Below are positions 1 to 5,425 of a stretch of 5,425 bases of DNA, piece after piece. The stretch covers positions 1 to 5,425 of the forward strand of contig JAJFMI010000163.1 of assembly GCA_021772235.1 (NCBI GenBank), read 5' to 3'. Origin of the DNA: Chlamydiota bacterium. Lineage in GTDB: Bacteria; Chlamydiota; Chlamydiia; Chlamydiales; JAJFMI01. How positions within the stretch are numbered: position 1 is the stretch's first letter; each line of letters starts with the position of its first letter. A program made the position numbers and the translations under genes. Under the pieces are notes generated by a model. It did not search any database. It was not told the origin of the DNA and worked only from the letters and a program-made list of their open reading frames with translations.

Positions 1-1226
1 GAGAGGTCTTTGATGATCCAGCGATCTTCATATCGAAACCATACCTGATCAAATTCAAGGGCATCTGTAAATTTTGTGAGCTCTTCTGTGTGTTTTTCGC
101 AGGGAACATGTGGTTCCATATTGAGCACTTCAAAAAGGCGCTCAGCTGCAACAACTCCCTTTTGAATGTTGGTGTTTTCTTCGGCAAATTTTTTCACTGG
201 CTCATAGAATAAGTGAAGCATGCCACAATAGATGAGCAGCTCGGAAATATTCATTTTGAGAACATAGAGGCCGTAAAAAATGACACCTCCAAGGCAGATC
301 ATTGTAACTGTATGAAGTATAGGACGTGTGAGAAGGTCGTATTTGGCGGTTTTTGTTTCTAGACGCGCCATCTCCGCATTTTGCTCTTCGTATTTCTTCT
401 TGGAAAAGTTTTCCATGGAGAAAATTTTCACAGTTTTAATTCCTGAAAGAAAGTCGATTAAAACAGAGGAAAAGCGTTCTTGGTGTTTTTGCCAGCGACG
501 TGTGATCTGTTTCACTTTGCGCGTAACAAAAATAACGGGAAGTACGATAAGCGGCAGACCGATAAATATAACAATAGATAGGCGCCAGGAGATATAAAAG
601 CAGACAAAAAGTGAAGAACAGATGGTAAAAGGTGTCTGGAAATAGTTGGTAATGGCAGAATTTAGTGAAAGCGCAATTTGGCTTGCGTCACCGCCGACGC
701 GAGCAGCAAGTGTGCCCGTATTAAATTTTTGGTAGAAGCTAAGCGGAAGTGTCTGTATGTGTTCAAAATACTGTTGACGGAGGTCTTTTGAAATCCGAAT
801 AGAAAGCACCTGTGAAACATAGCGCGAAAAAAAGAGCATAACAGCTTTAAACATTGCAATCGCTACAAGTGCGGCAATGAGTAGTTCTATTCGGGAAAAG
901 GAATTGAACGAATGCTGCGCACGGATCATGAGTTTGGTAAGCGGATTGCGTTCTTTTTTTTGATTCAGAAGATAGAGTGAGGCATCCTTTGGAGTGATCA
1001 CCCCCTCATTTGCAATCTTAGGCCATTTTTTTTCTATTTGTTCTAGAGTGACTCGATCTTCTTTTCCAAAAAGTGTGAAAAAATCGGTACCTGTACGTGT
1101 GATGAGGCCAAAGCCAAACATCTCCATTTGACTAGCAACAAGGAGTCCAAGACAAAAAACAAGATTAAGAATAACGATGCCAAAATGGCGCTTTGTTCTA
1201 AGTGCTGCCTGTAAGAGAAGTTTCAT
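1..1226 (-). CDS. msbA: MsbA-like ABC exporter, N-terminal part (cut by window edge)
   Basis: Membrane-embedded ABC exporter of the MsbA/lipid-flippase type, expected to move lipid A or another lipid across the inner membrane using ATP. Reading from ATG at 1226, 408 codons are open to the window edge. Hydrophobic segments lie at about residues 16-34, 113-134, 197-213, 215-234, 303-323 and 328-345, matching the six-helix exporter fold. The conserved first intracellular loop is recognisable at 164-184 (FYQKFNTGTLAARVGGD region). The nucleotide-binding domain begins near 388 with the A-loop pattern VWFRYE (Tyr399); Walker A, the signature motif and Walker B lie beyond the window. The start is 10 bp after the accA stop with no clear Shine-Dalgarno, which suggests translational coupling. 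Oddity: about 75 residues separate helices 1 and 2, much more than in E. coli MsbA. The family is sure. The lipid A substrate rests on recalled synteny with chlamydial CT264 and is inference. Confidence 0.88.
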   Translation of the reverse strand, partial: MKLLLQAALRTKRHFGIVILNLVFCLGLLVASQMEMFGFGLITRTGTDFFTLFGKEDRVTLEQIEKKWPKIANEGVITPKDASLYLLNQKKERNPLTKLMIRAQHSFNSFSRIELLIAALVAIAMFKAVMLFFSRYVSQVLSIRISKDLRQQYFEHIQTLPLSFYQKFNTGTLAARVGGDASQIALSLNSAITNYFQTPFTICSSLFVCFYISWRLSIVIFIGLPLIVLPVIFVTRKVKQITRRWQKHQERFSSVLIDFLSGIKTVKIFSMENFSKKKYEEQNAEMARLETKTAKYDLLTRPILHTVTMICLGGVIFYGLYVLKMNISELLIYCGMLHLFYEPVKKFAEENTNIQKGVVAAERLFEVLNMEPHVPCEKHTEELTKFTDALEFDQVWFRYEDRWIIKDL

Positions 1227-1236
1227 TCACTATCAT

Positions 1237-2166
1237 TTAGTATTTACGAAACTTATTGTACCTTTCTTCGAGTAGAGTCTCAAGTGGAAGTTGTTTTAAA
1301 CTAGCATTTTCTCGAGTGATGTATTCTTTTACGCTTTGGAAAACAGCTTGCGAATCATAGTGCGCGCCGCCAAGAGGTTCGTCAATTACGTGATCGACGA
1401 TTTCAAGTTTTGTGAGATCATCTGATGTGAGCTTGAGTTGTTCTGCTGCTTCTGCATTTTTAGTGCTATCTTTCCAAAGGATCGAGGCGCAGCCTTCTGG
1501 AGAAATAACGGAGTAATAGGAGTGCTCTAGCATGGCAACGCGATCGGCTATTCCGATTCCGAGTGCGCCACCGGAGCATCCCTCTCCAATGAGAATGGCA
1601 ATAATCGGTGTTTTTAAGTGCGCCATTTCCATGAGATTTTTTGCAATTGCCCAACCTTGTCCGCGCTCTTCTGCAGCAAGGCCCGGATAAGCACCTGGCG
1701 TGTCAATCAAGCAGACAACGGGAATTTGGAATTTTTCTGCCAATTGCATGGCGCGAAGCGCTTTGCGATACCCTTCAGGATGAGGCATTCCAAAATTACG
1801 GAAAAGGCGACTATCTGTATCTTTTCCTTTTTGCTGTCCAATGATCATGAATTTTTCGCCACCGATGCGACCTGTACCAATAATAATAGCGGCGTCATCA
1901 CGATAGAGGCGATCACCATGTAACTCTTCAAAACCTTCGACGATGTGATCGATATAATCTTTGGATTGCGGGCGCTCAGGATGGCGCGAAATAGTAACGC
2001 GTTCCCACGGAGATAGCTGTGAATAAACTTTTGCTTTAAGCTTTTCTAAGCGTGTTTCAAGGCGTATCATTTCTTCATCGGACCATACATCCGAGGATTC
2101 ATTTTGCTTTTTTAACCGCGAAAGCGCGTCTTCGCACTCTTTGATCTGCTTCTCATGTGTTAACAT
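1237..2166 (-). CDS. accA: Acetyl-CoA carboxylase carboxyltransferase subunit alpha
   Basis: Alpha subunit of the carboxyltransferase of acetyl-CoA carboxylase. With AccD it transfers the carboxyl group from biotin on AccB to acetyl-CoA, giving malonyl-CoA for fatty-acid synthesis in the cytoplasm. The 309 residues compare with 319 in E. coli. An N-terminal helical region (1-50) precedes RHPERPQ (61-67), HGDR (83-86), IGQQKG (109-114), RNFGMPHPEGYRKALR (123-138), TPGAYPG (156-162), EERGQ (166-170), GEGCSGGAL (194-202) and SVISPEGCASILWK (219-232), all hallmark AccA blocks. The glycine-rich motif carries Cys197 where E. coli has Gly. The start at 2166 has AGGAGA about 10 bp upstream, lying inside the end of the preceding gene, and the 3-bp intergenic gap implies cotranscription with the L,D-transpeptidase. 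No accD is present here; in chlamydiae it is encoded elsewhere. Confidence 0.97.
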   Translation of the reverse strand: MLTHEKQIKECEDALSRLKKQNESSDVWSDEEMIRLETRLEKLKAKVYSQLSPWERVTISRHPERPQSKDYIDHIVEGFEELHGDRLYRDDAAIIIGTGRIGGEKFMIIGQQKGKDTDSRLFRNFGMPHPEGYRKALRAMQLAEKFQIPVVCLIDTPGAYPGLAAEERGQGWAIAKNLMEMAHLKTPIIAILIGEGCSGGALGIGIADRVAMLEHSYYSVISPEGCASILWKDSTKNAEAAEQLKLTSDDLTKLEIVDHVIDEPLGGAHYDSQAVFQSVKEYITRENASLKQLPLETLLEERYNKFRKY

Positions 2167-2169
2167 TAC

Positions 2170-3129
2170 TTAAGGTTCTCCTGGAACATTTGCTTCACGA
2201 TAATCTTTTACTATTTCTACTACTGTGGGCTTTGTGACCACAATTGCATAAAGTTCTTCTACATCTTCTTTTGCAAGTCTAACGCAACCGTCACTCTCAT
2301 ATTGTCCAATTGTAGTGCGATCTTCAATCAGCTGCTGATTTTTTTCATCTAAAGACCATGGCGCGCCGTGTATGCCGTAACCCTTGTAAGGATGCGAGCA
2401 ATCTTCAATTTCTGCACCAAATGGAATCCAGCGCGTGCCAAAAATTTGAATCAACTCAGACTCTTCGTCGCGAAAAATTCCGGTTGTTCCTGGCTTATAG
2501 GTAGCGATTTTATCTCCCAAAAGATACTTGCCTGTTGGCGTAAGCGTTCCTGATGGAGAAGTCGATTCTAATCGCCCCACTCCTACATGGTAGGTTTTAA
2601 TGAGGTGGTGTTTATTCTCTGTTAAGTCGACCGCGTAAAACCACATTTTGCAACGTGAAAGATCGACAACTAAGTGGAAGGAGAGGTCGGTCTCTGGTTT
2701 AAAGACGTTAAATCGATCGCCACTTGTTACTTTTTGCGTAAAGTAATCGGGTTTTCCATTTAAGCTACGCGCAATGAAATGTTTCGATGTATTGAAATAG
2801 GAGGCGTAATCACCGAGCCAAGCAGCACGCCCTTTTAACCAATTTACACGCGGCGTATAAGCAATTGTTTCGACAAAAGGGTATCGCGATGAACTTACTG
2901 TAAAAAGACGATAGATCTCATCAACATTTTCTGTATCATCTTTAATAGGAGTAAAATCCGCTTTGCTTGCCGAAACTATCGGTTCTGCTTGCATCGCATA
3001 AACCGGTTCTACCATCTGTTCCACAGGGGCTACTGCCACCATTTCACTATTTTGTGATTTTTTTACCCAGCCTACGACTGCGATACCAATGAACAAACAG
3101 ACTGTCCCAAATATTAGAAAACGTCCCAT
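2170..3129 (-). CDS. Membrane-anchored L,D-transpeptidase (YkuD/ErfK family)
   Basis: Predicted periplasmic L,D-transpeptidase forming 3-3 peptidoglycan cross-links or attaching proteins to peptidoglycan. Residues 4-22 form one hydrophobic helix, followed by WVKK, so the protein is probably anchored by an uncleaved signal with the catalytic part outside the inner membrane. A Pro/Ala/Glu-rich linker (about 30-65) leads to a region of unknown role (70-148), then the YkuD domain (about 150-308). Family landmarks are TPTGKY (197-202), YGIHG with catalytic His254, and ESDGCVRL with catalytic Cys282 and the following Arg284. The middle motif is S-D-G-C rather than the more usual S-H-G-C, and His254 to Cys282 is 28 residues, longer than the common spacing. 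The start at 3129 keeps the membrane helix; GGGG sits only 3 bases upstream of ATG, an unusually tight Shine-Dalgarno. The gene has its own promoter and leads accA and the exporter gene. The family is firm; the physiological product is inferred. Confidence 0.92.
   Translation of the reverse strand: MGRFLIFGTVCLFIGIAVVGWVKKSQNSEMVAVAPVEQMVEPVYAMQAEPIVSASKADFTPIKDDTENVDEIYRLFTVSSSRYPFVETIAYTPRVNWLKGRAAWLGDYASYFNTSKHFIARSLNGKPDYFTQKVTSGDRFNVFKPETDLSFHLVVDLSRCKMWFYAVDLTENKHHLIKTYHVGVGRLESTSPSGTLTPTGKYLLGDKIATYKPGTTGIFRDEESELIQIFGTRWIPFGAEIEDCSHPYKGYGIHGAPWSLDEKNQQLIEDRTTIGQYESDGCVRLAKEDVEELYAIVVTKPTVVEIVKDYREANVPGEP
2177..2182 (-). promoter_or_regulatory. Shine-Dalgarno of accA inside the preceding gene
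   Basis: AGGAGA on the minus strand, 10 bases before the accA ATG, lies within the last four codons of the L,D-transpeptidase gene. This placement supports the 2166 start and coupled translation of the two genes. Confidence 0.7.
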
Positions 3130-3162
3130 AATCCCCGTTTGGTGAAGTTTGATCTCATTATC

Positions 3163-3193
3163 ATCTAGTTGTAGATATTATACCAGATCCTGG
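3163..3193. repeat. Two short inverted repeats bracketing the operon -10 box
   Basis: ATCTA-GTTG-TAGAT (3163-3176) abuts the downstream side of the -10 box, at the expected transcription start, and CCAG-ATC-CTGG (3183-3193) overlaps the extended element and its upstream flank. Both dyads are short (5- and 4-bp arms) and could be chance in AT-rich DNA. Their position makes them candidate operator half-sites. No regulator can be named. Confidence 0.3.
3177..3185 (-). promoter_or_regulatory. Extended -10 promoter of the L,D-transpeptidase-accA-exporter operon
   Basis: The minus strand reads TGGTATAAT: a consensus TATAAT -10 (3177-3182) with the extended TGn element (3183-3185). No good -35 is visible at 16-18 bp (AATACT or similar), as is common for extended -10 promoters. 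Transcription would begin near 3170, leaving a leader of about 40 bases. It lies in the 77-bp gap after the 444-residue gene, so the three downstream genes can be transcribed independently of it. Confidence 0.65.
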
Positions 3194-3206
3194 AATAAAA
3201 GTATTT

Positions 3207-4541
3207 CTATGATATTTCTAGTGTAAGACTTTTTTGAATCGGGAAGGCAACAAGGAAATTCGCTGAAAAGAAGTGATTGCCCCCTGCTAGAGGAATGACT
3301 TCAATTTGTACTAGATCCGGGGTACGTAAAGAGAGAAATTCGTCAGCGTCTTTAAAAAAGATCTCCTGTATCTCTCCGCGAATGCGATCTAGCGAGCGCG
3401 GCTTCAAGGCTTGTCGCCCCTCCACTTTCGCTTCTTTTGCTTTGATAAAGAAGGCAAAATAGAGATCGGATCTCTCTTTTTTAGGTTTGATGGTTAAGGT
3501 GAGATAGTCAGCTTTTGTTTTTAAATCGACATGAAGCCACTCATTTCCCGGTTCAGGAAGAGCTGCTCCATAATTACAAAGCTTGAGCCAGCCCGATAAT
3601 TGCTCTTCTTCATGGATGATATCAGCAAACTCCCCCGCTCCATTTGCAGCTTCACGGAAAAAACCAAAATTTTCCATTACGCCAAGAGGTAGTTGCTGCG
3701 GTCCCATCGCCACGATTTCAATATTGCCTTTGCTCAGCGCACCAAAAGACTTTCCCTCCCCTGCAAACTGAAGAGTAAAATCAATTTTTGTAAGTTGTTC
3801 ATGAAAGATCGCTCTGTCACGATAAAAGCCCTTTGCAAAAGGGATAGCGAAACTGCATTTTTCGGGCTCATGATGCATTTCAATTAGAAGTGAGAGTATG
3901 AGAAGATGCGAAGGGATAGCATCTAAATAAAAACCTTCAAGCAATCCCAATCGACGGTGGAGGTGGTTGGCAATCTGGTCAAAATCTTTCTGCGAAGAAA
4001 AATGTCCAGCCAAAGAAAAAAGCAGATAAAAAACGGTTAAAAGTGTCGCTAGGCAAAAGTGCTTCTCATCTGTTAATAAACTGAAAAAAGGGTTGCCTTT
4101 TCTATCGAGGAGAAGGTTCAATTCTCCTACTCTTTTTAAGAAGGTGCGTTTTTTTTCGTAGGAGTTTTCAAGGAGAGCGATCAATCCAAAATAGAGTAGG
4201 CTCTCAGGTGCTGTTTTGGCTTGTTCTAGATCTATGTAGGAGTTGTGTCCTAAAAGAGTGAGGATAAGCGCGCGCAGCGTCTCATCAATACCATCGCAAT
4301 GCGCAATGATGTCACCTTTAAGCTCATATTTTAATTTTTCATTTAGCGAGAGGAAAGCCGCTGCTGTAAGCAGCTCTTCTTTTGAAGGGCTACTCGCTTT
4401 AAGAGGGGCGATCAAGCTCTCCATTTTGTATGGATCAATCTGTTGCTCTTTGATCAAAAAACCTAGTGCCGACTTCCAAGGATCAGATGTAGCTCTAAAA
4501 TCAAGAAGATCAATTAATGAACTGGCAATTAGTGTTTCCAT
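3207..4541 (-). CDS. Uncharacterised chlamydial protein (positional CT266 equivalent)
   Basis: I do not recognise a characterised family. The 444-residue product divides into a leucine-rich, mostly helical N-terminal half (about 1-245) and a C-terminal half (about 250-444) that reads as alternating beta strands. There is no N-terminal signal peptide: the first 30 residues are mixed. One strongly hydrophobic stretch at about 162-179 (CLATLLTVFYLLFSLAG) could be a membrane helix or a buried helix. Notable segments in the second half are KGNIEIVAMGPQQLPLG (271-287), NFGFF (291-295), PEPGNEWLHVDL (329-340) and AGGNHFFSANFLVAFP (419-434). An in-frame TAG directly precedes the ATG, so 4541 is the earliest start; AGGGA lies 11 bases upstream. 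It has its own promoter. Its place between the IHF/HU-like gene and accA matches the hypothetical gene CT266 of C. trachomatis as I recall the order; homology itself was not tested. Confidence 0.85.
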   Translation of the reverse strand: METLIASSLIDLLDFRATSDPWKSALGFLIKEQQIDPYKMESLIAPLKASSPSKEELLTAAAFLSLNEKLKYELKGDIIAHCDGIDETLRALILTLLGHNSYIDLEQAKTAPESLLYFGLIALLENSYEKKRTFLKRVGELNLLLDRKGNPFFSLLTDEKHFCLATLLTVFYLLFSLAGHFSSQKDFDQIANHLHRRLGLLEGFYLDAIPSHLLILSLLIEMHHEPEKCSFAIPFAKGFYRDRAIFHEQLTKIDFTLQFAGEGKSFGALSKGNIEIVAMGPQQLPLGVMENFGFFREAANGAGEFADIIHEEEQLSGWLKLCNYGAALPEPGNEWLHVDLKTKADYLTLTIKPKKERSDLYFAFFIKAKEAKVEGRQALKPRSLDRIRGEIQEIFFKDADEFLSLRTPDLVQIEVIPLAGGNHFFSANFLVAFPIQKSLTLEIS

Positions 4542-4568
4542 CTAGTATCTAATCCCTATTTTGCGCAA

Positions 4569-4598
4569 AGTATACCACTGTTTAAACTGAGAGCGCAA
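4569..4598 (-). promoter_or_regulatory. Sigma70-like promoter of the 444-residue gene
   Basis: On the minus strand TTGCGC (4593-4598) is followed after 18 bp by TATACT (4569-4574), a five-of-six match to the -10 consensus; the -35 matches only in TTG. Transcription would begin near 4562, giving a leader of roughly 21 bases that contains the AGGGA ribosome-binding site (4553-4557). It lies downstream of the long hairpin that closes the preceding gene, a sensible place for a new transcription unit. Confidence 0.5.
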
Positions 4599-4615
4599 TA
4601 GCAACAACCTCTCAT

Positions 4616-4685
4616 AAAATTGGAATTTGGCTATTTCATCAACGCCAACTTTCAAAGACAACGCTGATGAAATAGCCAAAATTCC
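4616..4685 (-). terminator. Long hairpin terminator or 3'-end structure of the HU/IHF gene
   Basis: A near-perfect inverted repeat starts 7 bases after the HU/IHF stop codon. Positions 4622-4628 pair with 4679-4685, one base (4678) is bulged, and 4629-4641 pair with 4665-4677. The stem continues toward a loop at 4652-4654. Four inner positions (4642/4664, 4645/4661, 4646/4660, 4647/4659) are G-U pairs in minus-strand RNA but A-C mismatches in plus-strand RNA, so the structure is built for the minus-strand transcript. It gives about 29 pairs in total with a single U-U mismatch. The tail is AA then UUUU (4616-4619), a short U tract, so intrinsic termination may be partial, or the structure may instead protect the mRNA end. 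Confidence 0.65.
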
Positions 4686-4692
4686 GTATTAC

Positions 4693-5022
4693 TTAAGCAA
4701 ACTGGCCTTGCATAGTAGAATTGGATGGAGCTTTACCCTCTTCAATCAATCCCTTCATTTTCTTACCAGGAGTAAATTTCACCGCTTTTCGCGTTGGAAT
4801 CACAATGGCAACTCCAGGATTTTTTGGATTACGCCCAATTTTTTGTTTTCTTTCTACGATTTCAAAAACACCAAAATCGCGAAATTCCAAACGATCTCCC
4901 TCTGCGAGGTAATCTGTCATCGCATCGAGAAACTCTTGCAAAAGCCCGCGGACTTCATTCGGATGCATTCCCTTTCGATTCGCAATTTGCTGTACTAATT
5001 TCTTTTTTGTAACTGTCGCCAT
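4693..5022 (-). CDS. ihfA: HU/IHF-family nucleoid DNA-binding protein
   Basis: Small dimeric DNA-bending protein of the HU/IHF family that shapes the nucleoid and assists transcription or replication complexes. From ATG at 5022 it has 109 residues beginning MATVTKKKLVQQIA. The typical order is visible: N-terminal helices (about 5-38), LEFRDFGVFEI (45-55), the DNA-clasping beta arm GRNPKNPG (63-70) with the intercalating proline Pro66, then FTPGKKMK (83-90). A tail of about 19 residues rich in Gly, Ser and Glu follows, longer than in E. coli HU. The reading frame is open upstream to ATG at 5055, but GGAGAAGG only 5 bases before 5022 and the fit to the family favour the shorter form. The gene is followed at once by a long hairpin. 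From recalled chlamydial synteny it matches CT267, named IHF alpha/HimD; HU versus IHF cannot be decided by eye. Confidence 0.93.
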   Translation of the reverse strand: MATVTKKKLVQQIANRKGMHPNEVRGLLQEFLDAMTDYLAEGDRLEFRDFGVFEIVERKQKIGRNPKNPGVAIVIPTRKAVKFTPGKKMKGLIEEGKAPSNSTMQGQFA

Positions 5023-5154
5023 AAACACCTTCTCCGAAATGGTTCTTATTCCCATGTGAAAAGTTTCCTAAACATAAACCTGCTTCCAGAAGCACTTTAT
5101 CCAACACGGGCTATCAAATTTTATTTTGGATTTTCCCCCTATTTTCGGCAAGGA
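5023..5154. other. Spacer between tyrS and the HU/IHF gene
   Basis: A 132-bp AT-rich gap. The best minus-strand promoter candidate is TTGCCG with CAAAAT after 17 bp (just past the tyrS stop), a weak match, so I do not call it. A small palindrome TGCTT-CCAG-AAGCA (5081-5094) has no following U tract on the minus strand and is not a convincing terminator. The HU/IHF gene may be read through from tyrS or from a promoter not recognisable by eye. Confidence 0.4.
5028..5035 (-). promoter_or_regulatory. Shine-Dalgarno that decides the HU/IHF start
   Basis: GGAGAAGG on the minus strand ends 5 bases before ATG at 5022. The alternative in-frame ATG at 5055 has no comparable site and would add 11 residues not expected in the family, so translation is placed at 5022. 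Confidence 0.75.
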
Positions 5155-5425
5155 CTATTCGATTTTAATGAGAGTTTTCTTTTTTTTGCCGCTTCCTAAA
5201 AGAAGGAATTCCCCTTCTATCAGGTCACTTTGCTCAATGATTTTCATAGGGTCAGAAATTTTCTCATTATTGAGATAGGCGCCCCCATTTTTCACTAAGC
5301 GGTGCGCTTCACCTTTACTTGGCACTAATTTAATTAATGCGGCAAGTTCGGTGAAGCGTTTTCCTACTACATCATTTTTCGATATAGCAACTGTTGGCAT
5401 CGAGCCTGAAGCTGCTCGTAGCGAT
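5155..5425 (-). CDS. tyrS: Tyrosyl-tRNA synthetase, C-terminal S4 domain (5' part outside window)
   Basis: C-terminal 89 residues of tyrosyl-tRNA synthetase, the enzyme that charges tRNA-Tyr with tyrosine; the catalytic Rossmann domain with its HIGH and KMSKS motifs lies outside the window. The visible part is the S4-like tRNA-binding domain: LVPSKGEAHRLVKNGGAYLN followed by NEKISDP, then GEFLLLGSGKKKKTLIKIE before a TAG stop. This parallels the end of E. coli TyrS, where an INGEKQSDP segment leads to a 'LLRRGKKNY' tail. The frame is open through ATG 5400 to the window edge (SLRAASGS precedes it), so that ATG is internal. A bare S4 protein is the main alternative, but the full tail match argues for TyrS. 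A run of eight A residues encodes the Lys repeat (5180-5187). No clear terminator follows the stop. Confidence 0.88.
   Translation of the reverse strand, partial: SLRAASGSMPTVAISKNDVVGKRFTELAALIKLVPSKGEAHRLVKNGGAYLNNEKISDPMKIIEQSDLIEGEFLLLGSGKKKKTLIKIE

Noticed and set aside
328..597. 89-codon plus-strand open frame
   Set aside because: It lies wholly opposite the MsbA-like gene, whose reading frame is continuous and motif-supported; no family resemblance and no ribosome-binding site of note.
1618..1923. Plus-strand open frames of 101 and 67 codons opposite accA
   Set aside because: They are antisense to the most conserved part of accA, and their translations have no recognisable features.
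4243..4545. 100-codon plus-strand open frame opposite the unknown gene
   Set aside because: It mirrors the N-terminal coding region of the 444-residue protein; its serine-rich translation is typical of an antisense shadow.
4627..4998. 123-codon plus-strand open frame spanning the hairpin and HU/IHF gene
   Set aside because: It is antisense to a clear HU/IHF gene, starts inside the hairpin arm and shows no domain.
5023..5055. 11-residue N-terminal extension of the HU/IHF protein (start at 5055)
   Set aside because: The strong GGAGAAGG site before 5022 would lie inside the coding region, and HU/IHF proteins normally begin close to the MATVTKKKLV position.
5081..5094. Palindrome TGCTT-CCAG-AAGCA as a terminator for tyrS
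   Set aside because: It has only a 5-bp stem, no U tract follows on the minus strand, and it lies about 60 bp past the stop codon.
5155..5400. Free-standing 81-residue S4-domain protein starting at ATG 5400
   Set aside because: The frame stays open upstream to the window edge, and the sequence follows the C-terminal end of TyrS, so it is the tail of a longer gene.

Overview
The window is a compact, single-strand block: every supported gene lies on the minus strand, so transcription runs from high to low coordinates. In transcriptional order it holds the 3' end of tyrS, an HU/IHF-family DNA-binding protein gene, an unrecognised 444-residue protein gene, an L,D-transpeptidase gene, accA, and the 5' two thirds of an MsbA-like ABC exporter gene.

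The likely source is a member of the Chlamydiae. From memory, Chlamydia trachomatis has the order MsbA-like transporter (CT264), accA (CT265), hypothetical protein (CT266), IHF/HU-like protein (CT267). This window shows the same order and orientation, with one additional gene, the L,D-transpeptidase, between the hypothetical gene and accA. Moderate GC and an envelope enzyme for peptidoglycan point to an amoeba- or arthropod-associated 'environmental' chlamydia (Waddlia, Parachlamydia, Simkania and relatives) rather than to Chlamydia itself. The genus cannot be fixed from the sequence alone.

Layout: 5425-5155 is the C-terminal S4-type RNA-binding domain of tyrosyl-tRNA synthetase. A 132-bp spacer follows, then the HU/IHF gene (5022-4693) with a strong Shine-Dalgarno that fixes its start. 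Directly after it is a long hairpin (4685-4622) whose non-Watson-Crick pairs are compatible only with a minus-strand transcript, so it is read as the 3' terminator or mRNA-end structure of that gene. A sigma70-like promoter (4598-4569) then serves the 444-residue gene (4541-3207). A second promoter with a perfect extended -10 (3185-3177) lies in front of the L,D-transpeptidase (3129-2170). Its stop is 3 bp from the accA start (2166-1237), and accA is 10 bp from the exporter start (1226 to the window edge).

The last three genes therefore look like one operon with an envelope theme: peptidoglycan cross-linking, the committed step of fatty-acid synthesis, and export of a lipid such as lipid A. 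No mobile element, CRISPR array, tRNA or rRNA gene was found, and there is no gene-free stretch longer than about 160 bp. I found no clear sign of an undescribed system. The best leads are the unknown 444-residue protein, the transpeptidase gene placed within an otherwise conserved chlamydial block, and the strand-polarised hairpin.
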